Source: Phosphoribacter sp037045045 (lineage in GTDB: Bacteria; Actinomycetota; Actinomycetes; Actinomycetales; Dermatophilaceae). From it: a DNA stretch of 64,000 nucleotides. Location of the stretch: contig JBAOHL010000002.1 of the NCBI GenBank assembly GCA_037045045.1, forward strand, positions 434,001-498,000, given 5' to 3'. Below are positions 16,575 to 25,200 of this stretch, piece after piece (the first letter of the stretch is position 1; each line of letters begins with the position of its first letter). The notes beneath the pieces are model-generated. The model was not told the DNA's origin. It ran no database searches and saw only the letters and a list, made by a program, of their open reading frames with translations. The translations under genes and the position numbers were made by a program.

Positions 16575-16763
16575 ATGGGGCGCGGCCGGGCAAAAGCCAA
16601 GCAGACCAAGGTCGCTCGGGAGTTGAAGTACTTCTCCCCCGACACCGACCTCAACGCGCTTGAGCGAGAACTGCACACGTCTTCCCGCTACGAGCCGGCC
16701 GACGAGGCCGACGAGGTGGAGGACGACGACGAGTACGGGAAGTGGGCGACTGGCCAGCACTGA
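16575..16763 (+). CDS. DUF3073 family small protein
   Basis: 62 residues, starting MGRGRAKAKQTKVARELKYF with SPDTDLNALERELH next, the hallmark of DUF3073. The C-terminus is strongly acidic (EADEVEDDDEYGKW). The family is nearly confined to actinomycetes and has no known function. A good AGGGGG lies upstream of the ATG. It is convergent with purM across a three-copy 89-bp repeat. Confidence 0.92.
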   Translation: MGRGRAKAKQTKVARELKYFSPDTDLNALERELHTSSRYEPADEADEVEDDDEYGKWATGQH

Positions 16764-16801
16764 GTGCTGACCGCGTCGGACCACTCCCCCTTCATGCGTC
16801 C

Positions 16802-17075
16802 CCCGGGACGCTTTGCCGGGCGCGACGCGCACCGGGGCTGTCGTATGCCGCGTGGGGTCGACGGTGATGCCGCACGTTCCCGTCGACGAACCCGGGACGC
16901 TTTGCCGGGCGCGACGCGCACCGGGGCTGTCGTATGCCGCGTGAGGTCGACGGTGATGCCGCACGTTCCCGTCGACGAACCCGGGACGCTTTGCCGGGCG
17001 CGACGCGCACCGGGGCTGTCGTATGCCGCGTGGGGTCGACGGTGATGCCGCACGTTCCCGTCGACGAACCCGGGC
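16802..17075 (+). repeat. 89-bp tandem repeat, three copies
   Basis: Units start with CCCGGGACGCTTTGCCGGGC at 16802, 16891 and 16980, and a fourth CCCGGG begins at 17069 but then diverges. Each unit contains one GTATGCCG. Units differ by only one or two bases. 89 is not a multiple of three, so it is noncoding. It fills the convergent gap between the DUF3073 gene and purM. Confidence 0.95.
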
Positions 17076-17167
17076 CGCCGGGCCCGCGCCCACCGAGGCC
17101 GCCGCAGCCGCTCGTGCCCCAATTGCCCCCCAACCGCACTGGATCGAACGGGCATGGTCGACCACGC

Positions 17168-18346
17168 CTAGCCAGGCGAGGGATGCTCTCCGACCAGCGC
17201 CACTGCACCCCCGTCGACGCCCTTGGCGCCTCGGGTGACTTCCCCGCCGACGTGGGCACGTGCGTCGTCGTCGCCGACCTCGCCGAGGACCCACGCCGGT
17301 ATGCCGCGGGCGCGACATACCGCGAGGGCGCTCGACACGCTGTCGGGGGCGACGACGGCGACGAAGCCGATCCCCATGTTGAGGGTGCGTTCCAGGTCGG
17401 ACCGGGGCACCCGGCCGAGCTCGCCGAGCAGGGTGAACACCGCCGGTGGCGTCCACGAGGCCCGGTCGATCCGAGCCAGGGAGCCCGCGGGCAGCACCCG
17501 GGCGAGGTTCGCCGCGAGCCCACCGCCGGTGACATGGCTCAACGCGTGGACGTCCACGCCGGGGGTTCGCACCAGGGCGAGCAGGTCGGCGGAGTAGACG
17601 CGGGTGGGTTCGAGCAGTTCCTCCCCGAGCGTCCGGCCGAACTCCGGGACGTGTCGATGCCAGTCCCAGCCGGCCGAGGAGACGATCCGGCGCACGAGGG
17701 AGTACCCGTTCGAGTGCAGGCCGCTGGACGCCAGGGCGAGCACGACGTCGCCGCGCAGGACCCGATGGGCGCCGAGGATCTCCGCGTACTCGACGACGCC
17801 GGTGGCCGCGCCCGCGAGGTCGTACTCCTCGGGCTCGAGCAGACCGGGGTGTTCGGCCGTCTCGCCACCGAGCAGGGCGACCCCTGCCTGGTGGCACGCC
17901 GCGGCGATGCCGGAAACGAGGGCGGCGACGCGTTCGGGCACCACCTTGCCGGTGGCGATGTAGTCGGTCATGAACAGCGGCTCGGCCCCGCAGACGACGA
18001 TGTCGTCGACGACCATGCCCACGAGGTCGAAGCCCACCGTGTCGTGCCGATCCAGGGCCTGGGCGATGGCGACCTTGGTGCCCACACCGTCGGTCGAGGT
18101 GGCCAGGACCGGGCGGGTCATCCGGGCCAGCGCGCTGGCGTCGAACAACCCGGCGAATCCCCCGAGCCCGCCGAGGACCTCGGGGCGACGTGCCGAGGCG
18201 ATCGAGGCCTTCATGAGCTCGACGGCCTTGTCGCCGGCCTCGACGTCGACCCCGGACCCGGCATACGTGATCGGCCCCTCGAGCCCGCCCGCGGGGGCGT
18301 CGGCGGCAGGCCTGGGATGCCGCCCGGCAGGGCGCGGTTCGCTCAC
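17168..18346 (-). CDS. purM: Phosphoribosylformylglycinamidine cyclo-ligase (AIR synthetase)
   Basis: 392 residues. PurM converts FGAM and ATP to aminoimidazole ribotide in step 5 of purine synthesis. Visible marks are ITYAGSGVDVEAGDKAVELM near the N-terminus, TDGVGTKVAIAQ, DLVGMVVDDIVVCGAEPLFM in the ATP-binding part, LLGGETAEHPGL, SSGLHSNGYSLVR and HVTGGGLAANLARVLP. The length is slightly above the usual 350 because of a 25-residue N-terminal extension and a short tail. It follows purF on the same strand across a 152-base spacer. Confidence 0.95.
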   Translation of the reverse strand: MSEPRPAGRHPRPAADAPAGGLEGPITYAGSGVDVEAGDKAVELMKASIASARRPEVLGGLGGFAGLFDASALARMTRPVLATSTDGVGTKVAIAQALDRHDTVGFDLVGMVVDDIVVCGAEPLFMTDYIATGKVVPERVAALVSGIAAACHQAGVALLGGETAEHPGLLEPEEYDLAGAATGVVEYAEILGAHRVLRGDVVLALASSGLHSNGYSLVRRIVSSAGWDWHRHVPEFGRTLGEELLEPTRVYSADLLALVRTPGVDVHALSHVTGGGLAANLARVLPAGSLARIDRASWTPPAVFTLLGELGRVPRSDLERTLNMGIGFVAVVAPDSVSSALAVCRARGIPAWVLGEVGDDDARAHVGGEVTRGAKGVDGGAVALVGEHPSPG

Positions 18347-18376
18347 GCGGTCAGCTTATGCGGCGGCGTCCTCGGG

Positions 18377-18454
18377 CCGGTCGGGCCGGCCGGAGCGGCT
18401 CGCCTGGGTGGCATACCGGTCGGGCCGGTCGGAGCGGCTCGCCCGGGCGGCATG
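18377..18454 (+). repeat. 39-bp direct repeat in the purF-purM spacer
   Basis: Two copies beginning CCGGTCGGGCCGG at 18377 and 18416, with a few substitutions. The junction carries GGCATAC. The frame is open across it on the minus strand, but neither neighbouring protein includes it. It may be a remnant of the same repeat-forming process seen in other gaps. Confidence 0.8.
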
Positions 18455-18498
18455 GCGGTCGCGGGCCCCGGCTGTCCCGAGCGCCCGCCCCACGGTGG

Positions 18499-20112
18499 TC
18501 AGGGCAGCAACAGGGCGTTCTCGGCACCCCCCGGGAGACCGAGGGACACCCCCTCGGCGTCGACGTCATGGCCCCGGCGCCGGCCGGCACCGTCGACCGG
18601 TTCGGGTTCCGGGTCGACGTCGCGACGCACGTGCGACAGGTCCATCGGCAAGGTCTCCAGCAGGTGCTTGCCGACCCGCCCGTCTTCGGGCAGGGGCACC
18701 GGGTAGTTCCCCGTGAAGCAGGCCGTGCACAGCCGGTCGCCGGCCTGCCCGGTCGCCTCCACCATGCCGGCAAGCGAGATGTAGCCCAGCGAATCGGCTC
18801 CGATCGACGCGCGGACCTCCTCGACGCCGAGGCCGGTGGCGATGAGTTCGGCGCGGGTGGCGAAGTCGATGCCGTAGAAGCACGGCCAGACCACCGGCGG
18901 GCTGGAGATCCGCACGTGGACCTCGGCCGCGCCGGCCTCGCGCAGCATCCGCACCTGGGCTCGCTGGGTATTGCCCCGCACGATCGTGTCGTCGACGACG
19001 ACCAGCCGCTTGCCGCGGATCGTATGCGCGAGCGGGTTGAGCTTGAGCCGGATGCCGAGCTGGCGCAGGGTCTGCGAGGGCTGGATGAAGGTGCGCCCCA
19101 CGTAGGCGTTCTTGACGAATCCCTGCCCGAACGGGATCCCGGACTCCTGGGCGTAGCCGACCGCGGCAGGCACCCCCGAGTCGGGCACCCCGATGACGAG
19201 GTCGGCCTCGACCGGGTGTTCGCGGGCCAGCCGGGCGCCCATGGCCACCCGGGCTTCGTGGACCACGCGGTCGCCGATGACGGCGTCCGGGCGGGCGAGG
19301 TAGACGTATTCGAAGACGCAGCCCTTGGGCTCGGCATCGGCGAAACGGTAGGAGCGCAAGCCCTGTTCGTCGATGCACAGCAGTTCGCCCGGCTCGATCT
19401 CGCGGATCACCGCCGCGCCCACCGTCTGCAGCGCGGCCGTCTCCGAGGCGACGACCCACCCGCGGTCGAGGCGACCGAGCGCGAGCGGATGGATGCCGTG
19501 TCGGTCCCGGGCGGCATACAGGGTGTGTTCGTCCATGAACACGAAACAGAACGCACCGCGCAGCTGCGGGAGGACCTCCCGCGCGGACGCCTCGAGAGAG
19601 CGGTCGGGGTCCGAGAGCATCGCCGTGACGAGCGCCGTGTCAGTGGTGTTGCCGCGGCCCAGCTCACCGGGGTGTCGGGCCAGGCCACCGTGCCGCTCGG
19701 CCAGGTGCTCGAACAGGTCCGCGGTGTTGATGAGGTTGCCGTTGTGCGCGAGTGCGACGGTCGTCGTATCGGTGCCGCCGAGGGTCGGCTGGGCGTTCGC
19801 CCAGGTCGAGCCGCCGGTGGTGGAGTACCGACAGTGACCGACCGCGACGTACCCGCGCAACGCCCCGAGCGCGGTCTCGTCGAAGACCTGACTGACCAGC
19901 CCCATGTCCTTGTAGACGAGAACCTTCGAGCCGTCACCGGTGGCGATGCCGGCCGACTCCTGCCCGCGATGTTGCAAGGCGTAGAGGCCGAAGTAGGTGA
20001 GCTTGGCGACGTCCTCGCCGGGGGCCCACACTCCGAAGACCCCGCACGCGTCCTGCGGGCCCTTCTCGCCGGGGAGCAGGTCGTGGGTCAGTCGACCGTC
20101 GCCGCGTGCCAC
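18499..20112 (-). CDS. purF: Amidophosphoribosyltransferase
   Basis: 537 residues. PurF makes phosphoribosylamine from PRPP and glutamine, the committed step of purine synthesis. A GTG at 20112 starts a short propeptide; the nucleophile is the Cys of QDACGVFGVW. The glutaminase domain shows ALQHRGQESAGI, GHCRYSTTG and AHNGNL. The PRPP loop is VVVDDTIVRGNTQ. CX motifs for an iron-sulfur cluster as in Bacillus PurF may be present (ACFTGNYPVPLP near the end). Upstream spacing to a GGGAGA is about 10 bases, so the start is likely but not certain. Confidence 0.95.
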   Translation of the reverse strand: MARGDGRLTHDLLPGEKGPQDACGVFGVWAPGEDVAKLTYFGLYALQHRGQESAGIATGDGSKVLVYKDMGLVSQVFDETALGALRGYVAVGHCRYSTTGGSTWANAQPTLGGTDTTTVALAHNGNLINTADLFEHLAERHGGLARHPGELGRGNTTDTALVTAMLSDPDRSLEASAREVLPQLRGAFCFVFMDEHTLYAARDRHGIHPLALGRLDRGWVVASETAALQTVGAAVIREIEPGELLCIDEQGLRSYRFADAEPKGCVFEYVYLARPDAVIGDRVVHEARVAMGARLAREHPVEADLVIGVPDSGVPAAVGYAQESGIPFGQGFVKNAYVGRTFIQPSQTLRQLGIRLKLNPLAHTIRGKRLVVVDDTIVRGNTQRAQVRMLREAGAAEVHVRISSPPVVWPCFYGIDFATRAELIATGLGVEEVRASIGADSLGYISLAGMVEATGQAGDRLCTACFTGNYPVPLPEDGRVGKHLLETLPMDLSHVRRDVDPEPEPVDGAGRRRGHDVDAEGVSLGLPGGAENALLLP

Positions 20113-20171
20113 GGGCGACAGTCTCCCATACGTATGCCGCTCGCCCGGCCAGCCGCCGGGTGTGCCGGTGG

Positions 20172-20384
20172 TCAGCGGCCCCGGTCGAGGAGCGCGGCGA
20201 GCACCCCGGCCACCAGGGCACCCAGCCCGGCGGCCAACACGCCGAAGTAGCCCAGTTGCGCGCCCACGCCGTAGTTGGGGACGCGCGGGCCGAGGGAGAC
20301 CACGAGCGCTGCCACGAGAAACCCGAGCGCCGCGCCGGTCGCCATAAAGCGGCTGTATCGGGGCGTTCGGCGGGGCTGGCTCAC
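20172..20384 (-). CDS. Small two-helix membrane protein
   Basis: 70 residues from a GTG at 20384, with two hydrophobic helices (FMATGAALGFLVAALVVSLG and YFGVLAAGLGALVAGVLAAL) joined by a short loop and a basic N-terminus. It lies between the sterol-carrier protein and purF genes on the same strand, where actinomycetes often have a small membrane protein of this kind. No function is known. Confidence 0.55.
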   Translation of the reverse strand: MSQPRRTPRYSRFMATGAALGFLVAALVVSLGPRVPNYGVGAQLGYFGVLAAGLGALVAGVLAALLDRGR

Positions 20385-20398
20385 CGCTCCAGGGTAGG

Positions 20399-20776
20399 TC
20401 ACGGCACCGGCGGCAAGTGCAGCGGCAACAGCTCGGCCAGGTCGGCCCGGCGTCCCGAGGCCACGACCGCGCCCGAGGCGAGCGCATCGGCCCAGGACGC
20501 GTCCCCGAGCGCCACCGATAGCCAGGTCACCGGGTCCGTCTCGACGACCGACGGTGGCGTTCCGCGCCGATGCGCCGGCCCGGGCAGGCATTGGATCGCG
20601 GCGAAGGGCGGCACCCGCACCTCGAGTGCTCCACCCGGTGCCGCGGCCGCGAGCAGGTGCAGGGTGAACCGGACGGCGGTGCCGAGGGCAGACCGGGGCG
20701 CCGCTGCGAACCCGAGGTCACGGCAAACCGCGACCGCGGCCAGTCCCTCGGACGGTGGGATGCGACGCGGCGCCAC
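20399..20776 (-). CDS. Sterol-carrier (SCP2-like) family protein
   Basis: 125 residues from a GTG at 20776. The pattern of GTAVRFTLHLLAAAAPGGALEVRVPP in two parts (GTAVRFTLHLLAA and ALEVRVPPFAAIQC), TDPVTWLSVALGDASWADAL and LAELLPLHLPP matches the small sterol-carrier family proteins found beside purF in many actinomycetes. The fold would bind a lipid or other hydrophobic ligand. The role is unknown; gene order is the main support. Confidence 0.7.
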   Translation of the reverse strand: MAPRRIPPSEGLAAVAVCRDLGFAAAPRSALGTAVRFTLHLLAAAAPGGALEVRVPPFAAIQCLPGPAHRRGTPPSVVETDPVTWLSVALGDASWADALASGAVVASGRRADLAELLPLHLPPVP

Positions 20777-20932
20777 CCCCTCATCGTCCCACTCCCCGGC
20801 TGGGCGAGAGGATGTGAGCGTGCACGCGACGACGATCGACGATCCCGGCGACCTCCGCGCATCGATGCCGACGGAACGGCTGCGGCGGGGCGCAAGGCGC
20901 CCACTCCGCGCCGGCCAAACCCTGCGCGTCCG

Positions 20933-21352
20933 ATGAACGACGCCGGCGCGATCACTGGGACGGCCATCGGCCTGGTCTGGCTGCTGCTGGGCTGGTGGAT
21001 GATCCGGCTCGGCGCGACCCGCAACCGCGCCGCGGCCGGGTGGGACCGGGCGGTCGGGACGATCGTCGACCGGGACGGCAGTACCGAGGGTCTCATCGCG
21101 CGCCACCCGCACATCCGGTATGCCGGTCCCGGCGGCACCGATCTCGTCGTCCCGAGCGGATCCCGTGGCGGGGTGTGGGAGCCGGGGACTGAAGTGGAGG
21201 TCCTCACCGACCCGGACGACCCGCAGAAGGTCATGCTCCTCGCCCGGGCCGAGCGGGGGCAGCCCTACCAGGTCCTCGGGTGGTTCCTCGTCGTCGTCGC
21301 GGTCCTCACCTTCGTCGGCTCGGGGCTGCTCTTCTTCTCGCCGCCCGCCTGA
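20933..21352 (+). CDS. DUF3592 membrane protein
   Basis: 139 residues. An N-terminal helix (GTAIGLVWLLLGWWMIRLG), a soluble beta domain with HPHIRYAGPGG and a GTEVEVLTDPDDPQKV segment, then a C-terminal helix fit the DUF3592 family. The function is unknown. It is divergent from the sterol-carrier gene and sits three bases before the spermidine-synthase-like gene, so the two are probably cotranscribed. Confidence 0.75.
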   Translation: MNDAGAITGTAIGLVWLLLGWWMIRLGATRNRAAAGWDRAVGTIVDRDGSTEGLIARHPHIRYAGPGGTDLVVPSGSRGGVWEPGTEVEVLTDPDDPQKVMLLARAERGQPYQVLGWFLVVVAVLTFVGSGLLFFSPPA

Positions 21353-21355
21353 CGC

Positions 21356-22159
21356 GTGCCAACCGCCCGGATCGCCTTCGAGGCCGACGAGCGCGGTGGA
21401 GTCACTGTCGTCCTCGACGGGCACCCCCAGTCCTACGTCGACCTCGCCGATCCCGGGCTGCTCGCGTTCGAGTACGTCCAGCACCTCGCGCTCGTCCTCG
21501 ACACGCTGCCCGCCGGCCGGATAGCCGTCACCCACGTGGGCGGCGCCGGCCTGACCCTGCCGCGGTATGTCGAACACACCCGCCCCGGCTCGCCCCAGGT
21601 CGTCCTCGAACCCGACGCCGCACTCACCGCCGAGGTCCGCCGTCGGCTGCCGCTGCCGCGGGGTCACCGGATCCGGGTGCGCCCGCTCGACGGGTACGAG
21701 GGGACCGCGGCCCTGGCGACGGGCAGCGCCGACGCGCTCGTCCTCGACGCGTATGCCGGGGGCCGGCTGCCCGCGCGTCTGGCCAGCGCGGCCTACCTTC
21801 GCGAGGCGGCGCGGGTGCTGCGCCCGTCCGGGGTCCTGGCCGTCAACCTCGCGGACGAGCCCGGCTTGCGATACGTCGCCGGGTTCGTCGCGACGACCTC
21901 GGCGGCCGGGTTCGAGCAGGTGGCCCTGCTGGCGACCCACGACGTGCTCAAGGGTCGCCGCTTTGGCAACGTCGTCCTCGCCGCGGGCCGCGGCGGGCTC
22001 GATGTCGACGCCCTCACCCGAGGTGCGGCGAGATCGCCGATCCCCACCGGCAGCCGGGCGGGCGAGGCGCTCGCGCGGTTCGTCGCCGGTGCCCGGGCGT
22101 GGGACGACGGCCAGGCCTCGCCACCGCCGCCGGACCCCGGCCGCTGGCGGATCCGCTGA
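21356..22159 (+). CDS. Spermidine synthase-like methyltransferase-fold protein
   Basis: 267 residues from a GTG. The polyamine-synthase fold is suggested by SYVDLADPGLLAFEYVQHLA, VTHVGGAGLTLPRYV (SAM-binding loop place), VVLEPDAAL and GSADALVLDAYAGGRLPARL. The residues for putrescine and for aminopropyl transfer in true SpeE are not obvious. This is the fused-family actinomycete type often called spermidine synthase without proof. It is convergent with purL. Confidence 0.7.
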   Translation: MPTARIAFEADERGGVTVVLDGHPQSYVDLADPGLLAFEYVQHLALVLDTLPAGRIAVTHVGGAGLTLPRYVEHTRPGSPQVVLEPDAALTAEVRRRLPLPRGHRIRVRPLDGYEGTAALATGSADALVLDAYAGGRLPARLASAAYLREAARVLRPSGVLAVNLADEPGLRYVAGFVATTSAAGFEQVALLATHDVLKGRRFGNVVLAAGRGGLDVDALTRGAARSPIPTGSRAGEALARFVAGARAWDDGQASPPPPDPGRWRIR

Positions 22160-22237
22160 CGGCGCGACCGCATGGCAGGGCCGGTCGGCCCGGCGCCGAG
22201 CGGCCCGCGGACGTCGCCGGTCGGCCGGTCACCCCGC

Positions 22238-25200
22238 TCAGCCGACGAAGGCACGGGCGTTGGCGAACATCCGCGACCACGGGCTCGGCGCCGACACGTC
22301 GCCGCTGGTCCAGCTCATTTGGACGTTGCGCAGCACCCGCTCGGGGTGCGGCATGAGCGCGGTGAACCGCCCGTCCGCTGTCGTCACCGCGGTGAGCCCC
22401 TCGGGGCTGCCGTTGGGGTTGGCCGGGTAGGCCGTCGTGGGCCGCCCGGCGTTGTCGACGAACCGCATGGCCCGGACCACGGCCTCGGCGTCCCCCTGCC
22501 GGGAGAAGTCGGCATACCCCTCGCCGTGGGCCACCGCGATGGGGATCCGGCTGCCGGCCATGCCCCGGAAGAACACCGACGGGCTGTCGAGCACCTCGAC
22601 GAGCGAGAGCCGAGCCTCGAACTGCTCGCTGCGGTTGCGGGTGAACCGGGGCCACGCCTCGGCTCCGGGGATGAGCCCGGCCAGCGCGGCCATCATCTGA
22701 CAGCCGTTGCAGATGCCCAGCCCGAACGTGTCGCCGCGGTGGAAGAACGCGTCGAACTGCTCGGCGAGCGCGGGGTTGAACAACACCGAGCGGGCCCAGC
22801 CCTCGCCGGCGCCGAGAGTGTCGCCGTAGGAGAACCCGCCGCAGGCGACGAACCCCTGGTAGGCCGCGAGCGTCGTCAGCCCGCGCTGCAGGTCGGTCAT
22901 GTGGACGTCGAAGGTGTCGAACCCGGCCCGGTCGAGGGCGTAACTCGTCTCGACGTGGCTGTTGACTCCCTGTTCGCGCAGCACGGCCACCGCAGGTCTA
23001 GTCCGCAGCAGGGCCGGCGCGACGACCGGCTCGGCCGGGTCGAAGGTCAACGCCACGTGCAACCCCGGGTCGTCGTCCGCCCCGGCGGCGGCATGCTCGG
23101 CATCGGCGCATTCCGGGTTGTCCCGCAGCGCGCCGATCCGCCAGCTCACCGTGTCCCACTCCTGCTGCAGCTCGCGAATTCCCAGCCGCAGCACCGTTGT
23201 CGGCCCGGCCTGGACGTGGACGATGCGCTCGTCCGTGGTGCGCCCGACGACCGTGCTCACCGCCCCGAGCCGGTATGCCGCGAGGGTCGCCAGCACCGCG
23301 GGGACGTCGGCGTCGGCGACTTCGAGCAGGACGCCGAGTTCCTCGGCGAACAGGGCGCGGCAGAGGTCCGGGCCCGGATCGGCGGCAAGATCGAGGGTCA
23401 CCCCGCGCTGGCCGGCGAACGACATCTCGCACGCCGTGGCCCACAGGCCCCCGTCGCTGCGGTCGTGGTAGGCCGACACGAGTCCGGCGGTGCGCAACTC
23501 GGTCAGCGCGCTCGCGAGCCCGGTCAGCAGCGCGGGATCGTCGAGGTCGGGGACCTGGCCGCCGAACCCGCCGAGCACCTGGGCGAGGATCGAGCCCCCG
23601 AGCCGATTGCGTCCGGCGCCGAGGTCGACGAGCACGAGTGAGGTGCCGCCGCCGCGCAGCACGGGCGTGAGGGTCCTGCGCACGTCCGGCAGCGTCGCGA
23701 AGGCCGTGACGACGAGGCTGACCGGGGCGGTGACCTGCTTGCGGTCCGCGCCGTCCTGCCACGTCGTGCGCATCGACAGGGAGTCCTTACCGACCGGGAC
23801 CCCGATGCCGAGCGCCGGGCACAGCTCCATGCCGACCGCGCGGACCGTGTCGTAGAGCGCGGCGTCCTCGCCGGGTTCGCCGCAGGCGGCCATCCAGTTG
23901 CACGAGAGCTTGACCCGCTCCAGGGAGATCGGGGCGGCTAGCAGGTTGGTCAGCGCCTCGCCGACGGCCATCCGGCCGGACGCCGGGCCGTCGACGGCGG
24001 CAAGCGGCATCCTCTCCCCGGTGGCCATGGCCTCGCCGGCGAACCCCTCGAAGTCGGCGAGTGTCACCGCGGCGTCGGCCACCGGCACCTGCCACGGCCC
24101 GACCATCTGGTCGCGGTGGGACAGCCCGCCGACGGTGCGGTCACCGATCGTCACGAGGAATCGGACGCTGCCCACCGTCGGGTGGCGCAGCACGTCACGG
24201 GCCACCTGGGCCAGGTCCACGCCGGACAGGTCGAGCTCGGGCTCCTCGCGCGGCACCCGCTCGACGTCGCGGACCAGCTGCGGGGGCTTGCCGAGGAGGA
24301 TCTCCATCGGCATGTCGATGACCTGCTCGCCGTCCGGCCCGTCGGCGAGCACGAGCAGCCCGTCCCCGCTCGCGACGCCAACGACGGCATACGGGCAGCG
24401 TTCGCGCGTGCACATCTCGTCGAACCGGTCGAGATCCTCGGGAGAGATCGCCAGGACGTAGCGCTCTTGGCTCTCGTTCGACCAGATCTCCTTGGGCGCG
24501 AGGCCGCTCTCCTCCAGCGGGATCGCCCGCAGGTCGAACCGCGCTCCGCGCCCCGCGCCGTCGACGAGTTCCGGGAAGGCGTTGGACAGCCCCCCGGCAC
24601 CGACGTCGTGGATGGCGAGGATGGGGTTGTCCGGGCCGAGCGCCCAGCAGTGGTTAACAACCTCCTGCGCCCGGCGCTCGATCTCGGGGTTACCCCGCTG
24701 CACCGAGTCGAAGTCGAGCTCGGCGGCATTGACCCCCGCGGCGAGCGAACTCGCCGCTCCGCCACCCATCCCGATGCGCATGCCGGGTCCGCCGAGGTGG
24801 ACGAGCAGGGTGCCGGCCGGGAAGGGGATCTTCTCGGTCTGGTCGGCCCCGATCGTCCCGAGCCCGCCGGCGCTCATGATCGGCTTGTGGTAGCCGCGGC
24901 GGATCCCCCCGACGGTCTGCTCGTAGACCCGGAAGAAGCCGCCGAGGCCTGGCCGGCCGAACTCGTTGTTGAACGACGCCCCGCCGATCGGCCCGTCGAG
25001 CATGATCTGCAGCGGACTCGCGATGTGCTCAGGGCGCCCGTATGCCGTGGACTCCCACGGCTCGGAAGTGCCGGGCAGGGCGAGGTTGGACACGGCGAAC
25101 CCGGTGAGCCCGGCCTTGGGCCGCGATCCCCGGCCGGTGGCGCCCTCGTCGCGGATTTCGCCGCCCGCGCCGGTCGCCGCGCCGGGGAACGGCGAGATCG

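Noticed and set aside
16440..17897. Long minus-strand frame through the 89-bp repeats into purM
   Set aside because: The repeat unit breaks the frame and the purM frame is clear from its motifs.
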